Source: Henckelia pumila (lineage: Eukaryota > Streptophyta > Magnoliopsida > Lamiales > Gesneriaceae). From it: 64,000 nucleotides of DNA. Positions 46,986 through 57,092 of the stretch are shown here, piece after piece (position 1 is the stretch's first letter; the number at the start of each line of letters is the position of its first letter). The position numbers and the translations under genes were made by a program. The notes beneath the pieces were generated by a model. That model was not told the DNA's origin. It saw only the letters and a program-made list of their open reading frames with translations, and searched no databases. The stretch is taken from contig NC_133120.1 of NCBI RefSeq assembly GCF_033568475.1, positions 166,811,991 through 166,875,990 on the forward strand. The letters are read 5' to 3'.

Positions 46986-47080
46986 CGAAAACTTAAATTT
47001 TTTTTTTTCGTTTTATTTTTCTGAAAAATCGAGGCTTGTACAATTGAACAATATTTTAATCGTAAAATCCGGGAACAACC

Positions 47081-47094
47081 TGGCTCTGATACCA
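47081..47094 (-). other. Primer binding site (tRNA-iMet) of the copia element
   Basis: On the minus strand TGGTATCAGAGCCA begins one base after the 5' LTR end. It is complementary to the 3' end of initiator tRNA-Met. Confidence 0.9.
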
Positions 47095-47095
47095 C

Positions 47096-48943
47096 TGTTG
47101 GAACACGGTCGTTCTCTGGATCGAAAAGAAAGTGATACCCGTTGCAGCGGAAGTTTTAAAATTTTATATGGAACAATTCCATATCATGGGTATCAAATTT
47201 CTACGATTAAAATTGATAACATAAAATTTAAACAATGTAAATTTTACCTTAAAATCTCAAAGCGAGATTATGGACACCAACAGATTAATCTGCTCTTTTT
47301 GTATATCCCAGAAACTGATGATCGAACAATTCTTCAATCAGGTCCACGAACAGAAATTTAATCCCTCTGACAGACTGCACTAGAAAGTCTATCAGAAGTT
47401 TCTACGATGAGATAGAACATATATGATCTGTTAAATCAGTCTGCAAATTCAAAAATTCACAGACTGAATTTTCGAACATTGTGAGAGAGGGGAAGGGGTC
47501 GGCCGAATCCCTTGAGAGAATGCTCTCTAGGGTTTCAAAATTTTTGACCTGTTACGTCTAATTTCTGCACTGCAATAACTTATTTATAATGTGGGCTGCT
47601 AACAGCTTAGGACCCATTAGTCATAAGTTCAAGCCTGACAAGCAAAGCCCGCATGTTCAGAAATTAATATAAAATTCATCGTGACTCAGATTGATAAACC
47701 AATTTCACCAATGTGCACAGAAACCGTTTCCGCATCTTTTAAAGTCAAGACAAATTTTCTGAATCCAAATTCAGTGATTTCCAAAAATGTCCATCACTAT
47801 GTCATTTTAGGAAATCTTACTCCCTCTATTCTTAAATAAGAAGTCCCACTTCTTTATTCACTAAATTTAACTCTTTAAATTTAATTATCTCAATGGGGAT
47901 TAGAAATCCATTACTTGTGTGACCCTCAATGGTTCAGGGATACAGCTAGCCGTGGGCTCACAACTTCTTGTGACTCGGAACAACAATTTCCGACTTACCC
48001 AACGAATCATGGTAAGAGCGCCTAGCAACATCGCCCCATGATTCCCTAGGTATCACTGATAGTGCCTGCAAGAACCAATAGATTTTGGTTAGCGTATAGT
48101 ATGGTCCCTTCATCCATATATCCCGATCGAATCAACAACCATTGGTACAACGAGAGTCGTTCAAGATTCGATAACTATGCAATGCATCTTGAAGATCAAA
48201 TAGTGACATCGCATGTGCTACTAGGAAACCAAGTAACCTAAAACACATCATGTACTCTGGACAGAGTTTCGTCACACTAATATCTCCTCAGATTGCATAG
48301 GATATCCACACTCGTAAGTGTGCGGTGAATCCTTGACAACAAAGCATCGACTCCTATATGTGTCATAACTGTACCCAATCTCGACACCTGATGACCCTAA
48401 TAGAGTCGATAAACGAGTCAAAGCACAGTACTAGCATATAGAGTCTCAATGATGTTTCAAGTAATAAGGACTAATGGTGTACAACCAAAACCGCGGACTA
48501 TATCCACTCGATAAGTGATAACCACTTGGAAAGTTCGAATAGGGTAGTTCGATCATTCATCATATGAATATCCATTTGCATGCTTTGAACATCTCTATGT
48601 TCCATACCAATGAAACATGGTACTCGGCTTCGCAAATGCTAGTCTCAATCTCGAGCGATCCTTATCCTTATTTGTGGAAGACTCAATTGACTAGGAACTG
48701 TTTAGAATATACAGTGAACATAAGATGTGTTTCATGATAGTGATCTCTCTATATTCACTATCTCATCTTACTATAGTATATTCAAGGTCTTTATCAAAAT
48801 AGCAATAGTATATCATTATATAATAATAAGATAAAATGAACGCCATTTAAAGAACGTATATTATATTAAACAAAGATTGTTTACGAAAAGAAACTCTCAA
48901 AGCCCTTAGCCACAAGTTGGCTAACGGGGCATCAACTCTTACA
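47096..48943 (-). repeat. 5' LTR of the copia element
   Basis: On the plus strand it runs from TGTTGGAACACGG to CATCAACTCTTACA. It matches the 3' LTR at a constant offset of 7559 bp without net length change. TATA box near 47578-47590 on the minus strand. Confidence 0.95.
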
Positions 48944-48948
48944 CAACT

Positions 48949-49889
48949 AACAGAGTATCAGAAATATCAGAATGTTTCCCAAAATTCACACTGCAGAGTT
49001 TGCGCACAGGAGTTGTTCACGACCATTGCCTTCTGCATTTGGAAAGATCCAAATCTCGCATTTATTGAAGTGTACTCTATATTAAGAAAGGACGGCGGCA
49101 ACAATGCTTTTGCATTTAATGAGCTTACATTCGAACGTTGAACAATCTCATGTAAAAATCACTATAAATAGAGGATGCATCAGAGGGAGAACTAAACTTG
49201 ACGATTTGAAGCATTTTGCATCAAGAACTCTCTCTCGCTTACAACCTTGCATTCTCAGATACTTTGAGCACACAATAAAACCATATCATTTTCTGCTCAA
49301 TCTCAACTCTCGCTTATCAAAAATATATCAGATCTTCAAGGATCAACCAAGTGTTCATGAAAGCTTCTCGATCGCTTCTGACAGAGCCTTCATAGAGGAG
49401 TTTGATTGTTTGAATATAATGATTCAAACACTTGTATCGTTCGTGTTGTGTTTGTTTGATAAGACTTGTTGTCTTATATTTGTGGTGTACTAAGAGTTCC
49501 TATTCAGATAGTGTATAAGTACTAAATTTGGAGTGAATTGCTAGAGTTGTAAAATCAAAATTTTCTAGTGAATTCCTTCCTAAGTAGAAAAAGGAGATAT
49601 GTAGAAAGATTTTGCCTTCGAACTTCCATAATTCTTGTGTTCTTTCCCTTTCTACAGTTTTTTTAATCTTGTTGACATATTTTTAAGTTGAGTATAAATA
49701 TTCATTGAAAACTCTCGAACCGCCTTCCTCACTATTTTGTGGTTCAACCATTTTCAAGTGTTGAGAATTTTAATTTGGTCTAGTTTGGTTAACACCTTCT
49801 CGACCAGCTATGATTTTAACAATGTTTTTAAATAAATTTTTTAAAGTGTGTATTCACTCCCTTTACACACATAACCAATCCCAAAAATT
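48949..49889 (+). mobile_element. SIRE-like LTR, right part
   Basis: Continues the LTR that starts near 39.2 kb. It has a TATA box (CACTATAAATAGAGG, about 49160) and ends near GTGTATTCACTCCCTTTACA (about 49847-49866) and ACCAATCCCAAAA, like the end of the LTR at 7962-9036 in reverse. The frame at 49104-49493 covers the LTR and is not taken as a gene. Confidence 0.55.
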
Positions 49890-50270
49890 ACCATATTTTA
49901 TCTACTTTTGAAAGTTTTTTGGAATTATTAAATATATATTTTTATTTAAATTCATTATATATTTGTAATTTTCAACAACTATCATATATTTTATTTACTT
50001 TTTAATTTTTTTTGAAATTATCATCTTGAAAGTAGCACAAAAACTAATAAACATAAAAAAAAATTACATATATACAAGAATTAAGTATAAAAAGACACAA
50101 ATCTATTCGAAACCCACCATGAATCAATAATTAATCAATATTTAAATTTCTTATTAATTAACTTAATATCAAATGGATTTGAAATTCATTTGGATAATTT
50201 CAATTTAAACGAGACAAGTAAATCAAAATAATGGATCAACCTGAGCATAACCAATTGAGTCATTATCATG
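49890..50270. other. AT-rich sequence, nothing recognised
   Basis: No gene seen. The last 60 bp might belong to the LINE that resumes at 50680, but the reading is unclear. Confidence 0.35.
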
Positions 50271-50275
50271 GTATT

Positions 50276-50674
50276 TGTGACGCCCGAGGGTTGAAGAGGG
50301 CGGGGAGTGATCGCTGGTACTAAAAGGTTGCACGTACAATGAGCGGCTCTTGGCAGACTTCTAGGCGAAAAAAGACATGAATGAATCGAACTCGTGCCGG
50401 AATGAGAGGGATTCTGAGACTATGTAGGTATGAGACTGCACGGTTGATGGGGGATTAAAATATTTGATAGGTACTACTCATATAAAAAAGATGCATATTT
50501 TTTTGGGAGCTCATCACATAAGAACTTCAAAGTTAAACGTGCTTGACTTGGGGCAATTATAATATGGGTGACCCCCTGGGAAGTTTCCCAGAGTGCGTGT
50601 GAGTGAGGACATAAGCACGCTGGAAATATTAGTCTTGATATAGTATGGATAGTCGTCGAATCTGGGACGATTCA
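50276..50674 (+). mobile_element. Cassandra-like LTR with 5S rRNA-like insert
   Basis: Starts TGTGACGCCCGAGGG and ends GATTCA, with flanks GTATT and CTATT (4 of 5 matching). From about 50510 to 50588 it resembles plant 5S rRNA: AAGAACTTCAAAGTTAAACG and TGCTT (A-box part), then ATGGGTGACCCCCTGGGAAG (C-box part). A 5S-derived promoter inside the LTR is the mark of Cassandra TRIM elements. No second LTR or primer site is near, so it looks like a solo LTR. The right border could instead be a few bases further (ATTACA, 50682). Confidence 0.7.
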
Positions 50675-52206
50675 CTATTACATCAGTTTCATACTCTGTT
50701 GTGGTGAATGATCTGTTAGTGGGTCCGATAAAACCTAAGCAGGGTCTAAGGCAAGGACTCTTCACCTTACCTATTTTTTATATGTGTTGAAGGAATATCC
50801 ACTCTGATCAAGAAGACGGAAATTGAGAGTGTTATTCGAGGGAGTCAGGTACGTTGAGGGGCTCCATCTATATCACATCTTCTATTTGCATATATACGAT
50901 AGTTTTCTATTTTTTTGTTTAAATCTAATACAATGGATTGCCAATTGCCAAACAATTAAAGAGATTCTTCACAATTATGAGTTGGATTCAGGGCAAGAAG
51001 TGAACTCTGGAAAATCTGGTGTAATGTTTAGTAGGAATGTGGCGTTCAATGATCAGAGCTCTTGATCCAGTATTTTAGAGGTCTACAACCACTAAATACC
51101 GGAAAATATTTGGGAGTTCCATCACGTATTGAAAGAAGTAAAAAAATAAGTTTTTGGATATCTAAAGGACCGTGTTTGGTGAAAGATTCAGGAATAGAGG
51201 GGGAAGGGTTTGTCAAAGGCAGACATAGAAGTCCTTATGAAATCGGTTGGGCAAGTGATCCCTTCATATTGTATCAGTTCATTTTTAATCCCGATATCTA
51301 TCTTTGAGGAGCTTCAACGGATGCTCAATAGCTTTTTGTGGGGATCGAGTTATAAAAAATGGCTTAAGTGGATAGGTTGGGAAAATATGTGTGTACGCAA
51401 GGAGTTTGGTGGATTGAGATTTAAGGATCTTAGGTGTTTTAACCTGAATATTCTGGCTAAACATGGTTGGAATTTCATGACCAAACCGAATTCTTTGGTT
51501 ACGTACCCAAGTTTTCAAAGCAAAATACTTTCGGATGGGAATTTAGTGAATGCAGATTTTGGTCATAACTAGAGCTTAACATGGAGAGGCGTTTGGAAAG
51601 CTTGTATTATGTTAAAGCAAGGTATAAGATGGAAGATTGGAGATGGCATGAAGGTTAAGTCTGGTCTGATCCACGGCTTCACAACTTAGAGAACTTCAAA
51701 TTGGCTACTTAGATAAATTCTTAACTGCAAAATATTTGTGTGTCTGACTTGATGATTCCTGGGCTAAGGAGTGGGACGTAGAGCTAGTAAATGAATTATT
51801 TATGCAACGTGATGTGGAGGACATTCTGAAAATCCCATTGAGGGGATCTGGTGCGCATGATGTTCGGATATGGAATCACTCACGAAATAGACTGTATATG
51901 GTTAAACCAGGGAATAGAGTAGGACGTGGATTCTCTTGAACCCACAATCTCTGAGTATAATTGTAAGAAGATTTGGAGTTTAATCATTCTCCAAAAGATA
52001 AAAAAATTCCTATGGAGGACTACTAGAGATTGTCATAGAAGTTACGAATAAGAGGTATCATCTTTCTAATGTGTGTTTGATATGTAATTCTCACTTGGAA
52101 AATGTTTGGCATATTTTCATTGTGTGTGAGTTTGCAAGAGTTTGTTGTGAAGTGAAGTTAGTCGGGGTTGTGAATGCTTATGTTAATCTTGTTGAATCAT
52201 TCACTG

Positions 52207-53780
52207 TATAGTGATCTGTTCTGGAATCACCTACTAAACATTCTTAGGCATGCAGTTAAATCTTAAATCACAATAATCAATAAAACAACGGAAATCAAAT
52301 CTTACAACAAACCGATCAGCGAAATACAACCGACCCTAAAACCAATAGTGAAACATTGTTTATACAACCCCATCGAAGTAATACTAAAAATATCCTCACA
52401 AGAAACCTGATAATGGAAACAAACACCAACCATGGAACTGCTGCAACCTCAACGACCGCTACCTTCTGGTCCGTACAACCTAAGCCCTACTCGTGGAATG
52501 GAGTTTCCAAGACAAAATCGATGACGTGAGTGATAACAACGCTCAGTATGAAAATATGAGTATACACATGATACAGATGCTGATGCAAATGAACGGGTAC
52601 CGGAAACCAATCACGGTAAAAGCTCTTGCTCAATAAAGTGACGTCATGATATGTAGCATACTGGACCGTCACATCAAAAGGTGGCTCACACACCAGAATA
52701 AAACTGTGGATATTGGTGACCTGATCCCGCACCAATGGGTCCAACCATCCACTCAAGAACTCGGATTGAGCGACCCCACTACGGGTTATATCAAGGTACA
52801 TGTTCAACGTGATAATGCATGCATCATAATAATCGTGACATAATATATGCACATAAAACATGTAATATAACATGCAAACATAGAACATGCATACTCAACC
52901 AGAATATCTCGGATAGTATGTCCGTACATCTACTCAAGCAACCTAGCAACTCGGGTACTCAAGTCCAAGCCTATAAACAAGTAGTCACCATATCACTCTT
53001 TATATACTAAAATCCTTAACTAAACTAATAGCTACTCCCAGAAGCTAATCAGAGTCTAGAATTATACATGCGTCCGTCGTCAATCCTTTGATGGCGATGA
53101 CTCCAAACTCTAGGCACAACTCCACTACGATTCCGATAGCACTTATCTATTGTTCGACCCTCGAACCGATGCCAAAACCCTCAATAACCAACTAGAAACG
53201 AGAGAGAGAACTTTAGGAATTGGAAATAAATAATGAACTTGGATGGCCTATTAAAAGAGACAATTAGAACTTCCGATCTCGGTTCGGAGCTTCCGAAATA
53301 TCTCCACTAAACGTGAGTCCTGTGATTGGACAACTCACTGTGCTTGCAGAGTTCGGACCTTACGAACTTGAGTTATTGGAGCTTCCGAACTACCTCGAGT
53401 CAAATCACTAATAAGAAAGTCCATGCTTTCTTATCCAAAGGCGATTGGATCTTTCGATCTGTAGTTCAGAATTTTCGAACTGCTTGGTGCACCCTATCTT
53501 GATCATTGTCATCCGAACCAGTTCGGAGCTTCCGAACTCACCCTCTGCATCCGGACTTCAATCTTGCTTTCGAAGGGTTTGGAACCATCGATCTATTCTT
53601 GACCTTAGTTCAGATCTTCCGAACTACTCGGGGTCCTGGGGTTTTCTTGACTATTTCTAAACGTTCTGAATCAGATTCGCAACTCTATAAACCCAAACGA
53701 GGATCCCTTAATCATGTTTTGACCAATTAAACATGGTTAGACAGTTGATTGACTTAATTAAAAATCAGATCACGACTACA
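52207..53780 (-). mobile_element. Solo LTR, family S, copy 2 (in LINE, opposite orientation)
   Basis: A 1574-bp unit with ends TATAGTGATCTG (from TGTAGTGATCTG) and GATCACGACTACA, flanked by an exact 5-bp duplication CACTG (52202-52206, 53781-53785). Aligned in reverse, it matches the solo LTR at 1974-3582 over its whole length, with considerable divergence. The LINE reading frame passes across the empty site when the LTR and one CACTG are removed. The long frame at 52487-52888 is LTR sequence; the matching frame in copy 1 reflects shared DNA, not a protein. Confidence 0.88.
53265..53625 (-). repeat. Palindrome array of solo LTR copy 2
   Basis: Units like GTTCGGAGCTTCCGAAC occur near 53282, 53352, 53379, 53463, 53521 (GTTCGGAGCTTCCGAAC, 17 of 17 palindromic apart from its centre) and 53609. 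This matches the array at 2131-2450. Confidence 0.75.
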
Positions 53781-54430
53781 CACTGGATGGATTTTTATTA
53801 TGATATCTACGCTGAGTGAGGCTGAAGATAGGTAGGTTTGTAGCGTGACTTTGGATAATATGGAAGAAACCTAATGATGAATTTTGGAAGAAAGCTCATG
53901 CAAATCGTAAGGCAACAGTACACCAAGCTCTCCGCGTGATCTATGATTAGCTAGCTGTGAAAGTTTATGGTAGGGGATCCGGCGGGCATAACAATGACTC
54001 ATCTTGTTTATTATGACATATTCCTCCCAAAATTTTCTCAAATGTAAAACAAATGTGGCACATAATTTGGAGGAAAAATAGTACCTCTCTGGGAATGGTC
54101 TTTAGGGATGATATTGGGGAATTATTGCTAGTAGAACTATTGTTATTCCGAGTATAAAAATGTATAGGAAGCCGAAGCCATTGATTTTTTGGAAGCGATA
54201 ATGTCATGGATATGCCAAATGGGTTTGAATAAGGTGCAGTTTGAGGTGGATGACAAAGAAATAGTTGATGCAGTGCATCGGGTGTTCTAGATATATCAAA
54301 GTTTGGGTCAATTGTTGAAAATGCAGAACCTTGTTCAATGGAGAACCCAGATTCTATCTAAAGTTGGTGCGACGACAAACAAATGTTGTTGTTCATAGTT
54401 TGGCTAAAAATTGCTTGTTTATTTTATAGT

Positions 54431-54720
54431 TCTATGATGAACTGAACCTCCGATTTATATTTCGCATCTTTTGAACTCCTATTGTAATAATCTTTTTATT
54501 AATTCAAAAACTAATTGAGTAATTTCTATAACTTAAAACAAATAAAAATATCTAAAAGCACATTTTCATTTCATGTTTAAGTACTACGAATATATGCAAA
54601 TTTTTAATGTTTATTATTTATATTTATCAAACAAAAAATTACGCAACAAAATAAATTTTAAAACGTATGATTTTATGGTTTTTTTCTTTCTGTACCGTTT
54701 AATTATTTTGTCTCTAAATA
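54431..54720. other. AT-rich sequence between LINE and element A
   Basis: Likely LINE 3' UTR to about 54510, then AT-rich sequence without features. Confidence 0.4.
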
Positions 54721-55082
54721 TGATGTCCCTAAAAATATGTGGGTCTGGTCCGACCCGAACCCGATAATCCATGTCCGAAAAAGATACTTTGAGGCTCATC
54801 TAGTCTTATTTTATGAGAAACCCAGTCTGAGATAGCCTGTTAGGGAATATGATCATAATCATAAATTCATGGGCTTGAGCCCTAACTGGTATGGTTGGAG
54901 CCAGACCCGGGCCCAGGAAGAGCCTAATATCTAGAACCTTCCAGTACTCTCGGATACATGAAGTTCTGCAACAGATAAATATAATATCTTATGAATCCAA
55001 AATTTGATATGGTTCAGACTCATAAATTAGAGTCCTACTCTAACACATGTTTTACCTTGACAAGGTAACCCACCCCTCCAAG

Positions 55083-55096
55083 ACCCTATAAATACA
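55083..55096 (+). promoter_or_regulatory. TATA box of element A 5' LTR
   Basis: CCTATAAATACAGG lies about 130 bp before the TCTTCGGCGCC motif, as in other plant LTRs. Confidence 0.6.
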
Positions 55097-56350
55097 GGTA
55101 TTTCTTATGGTTTTACACATTCATATCTTCTATTCACTTCTTGTTCACACACTCACGCACGCATATTCTCTTGTTCTTACTTTTAGTCAAGTTCTTTTCA
55201 CTTTCGAGCACTGACTTAGGCATCGAAGGGGTCACGCTGAAAACATCTTCGGCGCCCCCTAACTCAGCTTTTGTTTGTGCAGTGCACGTGAATCCATCGA
55301 ATCGGCGCATGTCATTATCCCGAGAAATATGAGGATATAATTTTAATATGTGGCTTAATCTTGTTTTTTCTTCTTGTGCATTTCAACATGAATAATTGAA
55401 ATTGAGAATAATAATTAGTTGGATGTAAATACCTCAATCACTTTCCCATGTGCATAAATTCTTGGCTCATATTTATAGACAATGCTACAGAAGCATATCA
55501 CATGAGGAATATGGGAGAATGCAAATATTACATTAAATTCGTAAAGTTTGCCTCGTGGGACTTAATTAAATTTGGTAGTTGATGATGGGTTTGACTCACA
55601 AAACGTATATGTCATAAATTGGTTTACTTGGAATACATACTATGAGTTGCAGATCAAGAATGGTCCCTAATATTGGGGACTTTATTATTTGCTCTGTTCG
55701 TGCCCTTATTATTATATTTTATTTTATCTGTATAGTTTTGTGAGTAAGATATATTTGGTGGCCTCGGTCTCTCTTCGAATTTTATTATAATACTTTGTGC
55801 TCATACAAAATATATTAAACTACGCTTTGTGCATCTTACTTGTGCTAGGATTATATTAATTATTGTGTTTCCATCTGATTCAACTCTAAATTAATAATTA
55901 AAACAACCTCGTACGAGGAGCCGTTTCACATCTTTAGGATTTTATCACTATCTGAACAACTAAATTCTATAACCAATTTCTTATGGTGTACCATTTATTT
56001 CAAATATCATGCATTATTATTTTGTAACTTATTGTGTTTTTTAGTATCGGATATCACATCTTGACACACTGTGACAACCTAGTCAAGTCTAATCAGCAAG
56101 TCGAGAAATAAAGATAAGTTATTTAAGTGTTATTATTTTTAGCAAACTATTCTTATTGTGACAAATTTTAAGATATCTCGTAATAAATTTTTTATGTGGA
56201 GTCATGTATTTATATAACCCAATATTGTATTGGACTTCTATTGCCTTGTATTTTTTGTTTAGGTCTCTTTTACGCATCGGGCGTGCAATCTAGCAATAAG
56301 GCTCAATCCATGGATCAACACTTTATAAGTCCGGGCAGGTCCGGCATCAT

Positions 56351-56551
56351 AAATCCACTCCGGTGGTGCTTAACCAAAATCCTCTTCGGGGTTCAAAACC
56401 AAAATCCTCTCCGGGGGTATTAAATCAAAATCCTCTCCGGGGGTATTAAACCAAAATCCTCTCCGGGGGTCTTAAATCAAAATCCTCTCTGGGGGTGTTA
56501 AACCAAAATCCTCTCCGGGGGTGCTAAACCCAAACCCACTCCGGTGGTACT
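56351..56551 (+). repeat. Tandem repeat of about 26 bp in element A
   Basis: About eight units of the type AAAATCCTCTCCGGGGGTAT plus TAAACC follow each other; the outer units are ACTCCGGTGGT variants. They lie near the 3' end of the inner region. Confidence 0.9.
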
Positions 56552-56957
56552 CAAAAGCCCGATCAGCTCGGCACTCACCACGCCATACGTGGTCAAAATC
56601 AAAGCCCGATCAGTTTGGCACTCACCACGCCATTCGTGGTCAAATCAAAGCCCGACCAGCTCGGCACTCACCATGCCATTCGTGGTCAAATCAAAGCCCG
56701 ACTAGCTCGACACTCACCACGCCATTCGTGGTCAAATCAAAAGCCCGACCAGCTCGGCACGATCTAAACCCACGCCACTCGTGGTTATCTCAAAAGACCG
56801 ACCAGCTCGGCACGATGTAAACCCACGTCATTCATGATTATCTCAAAAGCCCGACCAGATAGGCACTTACCACGCAATTCGTGGTCAAATTCATAAGTTC
56901 GACCAAGCTCGACACCTACCACGCCACTCGTGGCCTCCATCAAAATCCCATCCAGTT
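56552..56957 (+). repeat. Tandem repeat of about 50 bp with a hairpin per unit
   Basis: About eight units of AGCCCGACCAGCTCGGCACT plus CACCACGCCATTCGTGGTCA. Each unit holds the small palindrome CCACGCCATTCGTGG. The open frame through the units (56521-56820) is a by-product of the repeat. It is not CRISPR: no distinct spacers and no cas genes. Confidence 0.9.
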
Positions 56958-57092
56958 CGGGAATGTTACTTGTACTTGGTTAATATAAGAGTTCTTACAT
57001 GGGCTCGGGATCCGACCAGACCACATGGTCTAAACTTCATACTTCCTTTAGACCAAAAAGGGAGGTACTATTGATGTCCCTAAAAATATGTG

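Larger units (their letters stand above)
45313..47080 (-). other. Untranslated leader of the copia element, repeat-rich
   Basis: About 1.77 kb between PBS and gag, with no protein. It holds three kinds of structure: repeats of a word like CCAATAATATGAGCC (45505-45790), AAAATCATATTTTA units (46470-46590) and a very GC-rich block (46835-46985). Small frames here (45614-45811, 45882-46121, 46820-47095) are not convincing. Confidence 0.75.
39537..48943 (-). mobile_element. Full-length Ty1/copia retrotransposon, defective
   Basis: A 9407-bp element on the minus strand. Two LTRs of equal length (1848 bp) flank it, and the exact 5-bp duplication CAACT lies outside (39532-39536, 48944-48948). A primer binding site follows the 5' LTR and a polypurine tract precedes the 3' LTR. 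The gene order gag, protease, integrase, RT, RNase H is that of copia. By eye the LTRs differ at about 45-50 sites (roughly 2.5%, mostly transitions), so insertion is fairly recent. The coding part has about five frameshifts and three in-frame stops, so it cannot make its own enzymes. It sits in an older SIRE-like LTR. Confidence 0.96.
50683..54430 (+). mobile_element. Second decayed LINE (L1-type), split by solo LTR copy 2
   Basis: Plus-strand pieces in order: RT (50683-51070) with KQGLRQG, a decayed palm at YDSFLFF and a following EVNSGKSGVMFSRN; the post-RT block (51062-51572) with YLGVPSRIERSKK, IPSYCISSF and FGGLRFKDLRCFNLNILAKH; zinc-binding block CLICNSHLENVWHIFIVCEF (52075-52140); after the LTR (52207-53780), LWIIWKKPNDEFWKK and RNase H pieces (GMVFRDD; QFEVDDKEIVDAVHRV; NVVVHSLAKNCL). 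Several stops and frameshifts make it dead. It ends near 54430, followed by an A/T-rich tail. Confidence 0.8.
54721..57092 (+). mobile_element. LTR element A, non-coding, interrupted by element B
   Basis: TGATGTCCCTAAAAATATGT occurs at 54721 and again at 57072, where only 21 bp remain before element B enters. These look like the starts of the 5' and 3' LTRs. The 5' LTR has a TATA box (CCTATAAATACAGG, about 55083) and the motif GCATCGAAGGGGTCACGCTG followed by TCTTCGGCGCCCCC (about 55221-55256), common near LTR ends. A polypurine stretch AAAAAGGGAGGTA (about 57055-57067) precedes the 3' LTR. I saw no gag or pol; the inner part is short, so it is a non-autonomous element. The rest of the 3' LTR should lie beyond the window end. 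The primer site was not identified. Confidence 0.75.

Noticed and set aside
46888-47361. 157-codon plus-strand frame across the copia LTR border
   Set aside because: It runs through leader, primer site and LTR in antisense; no protein family.
49104-49493. 129-codon plus-strand frame
   Set aside because: It covers the TATA box and body of the SIRE-like LTR and has no domain.
50510-50588. Functional 5S rRNA gene
   Set aside because: Only a mutated part matches 5S rRNA, and it sits in a TG...CA LTR-like unit.
56521-56820. 99-codon repeat protein
   Set aside because: The frame is a by-product of the tandem repeat; it changes with unit length and has no start context.
56521-56957. CRISPR-like array
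   Set aside because: Units are direct tandem repeats without unique spacers, in a plant retroelement, with no cas genes.
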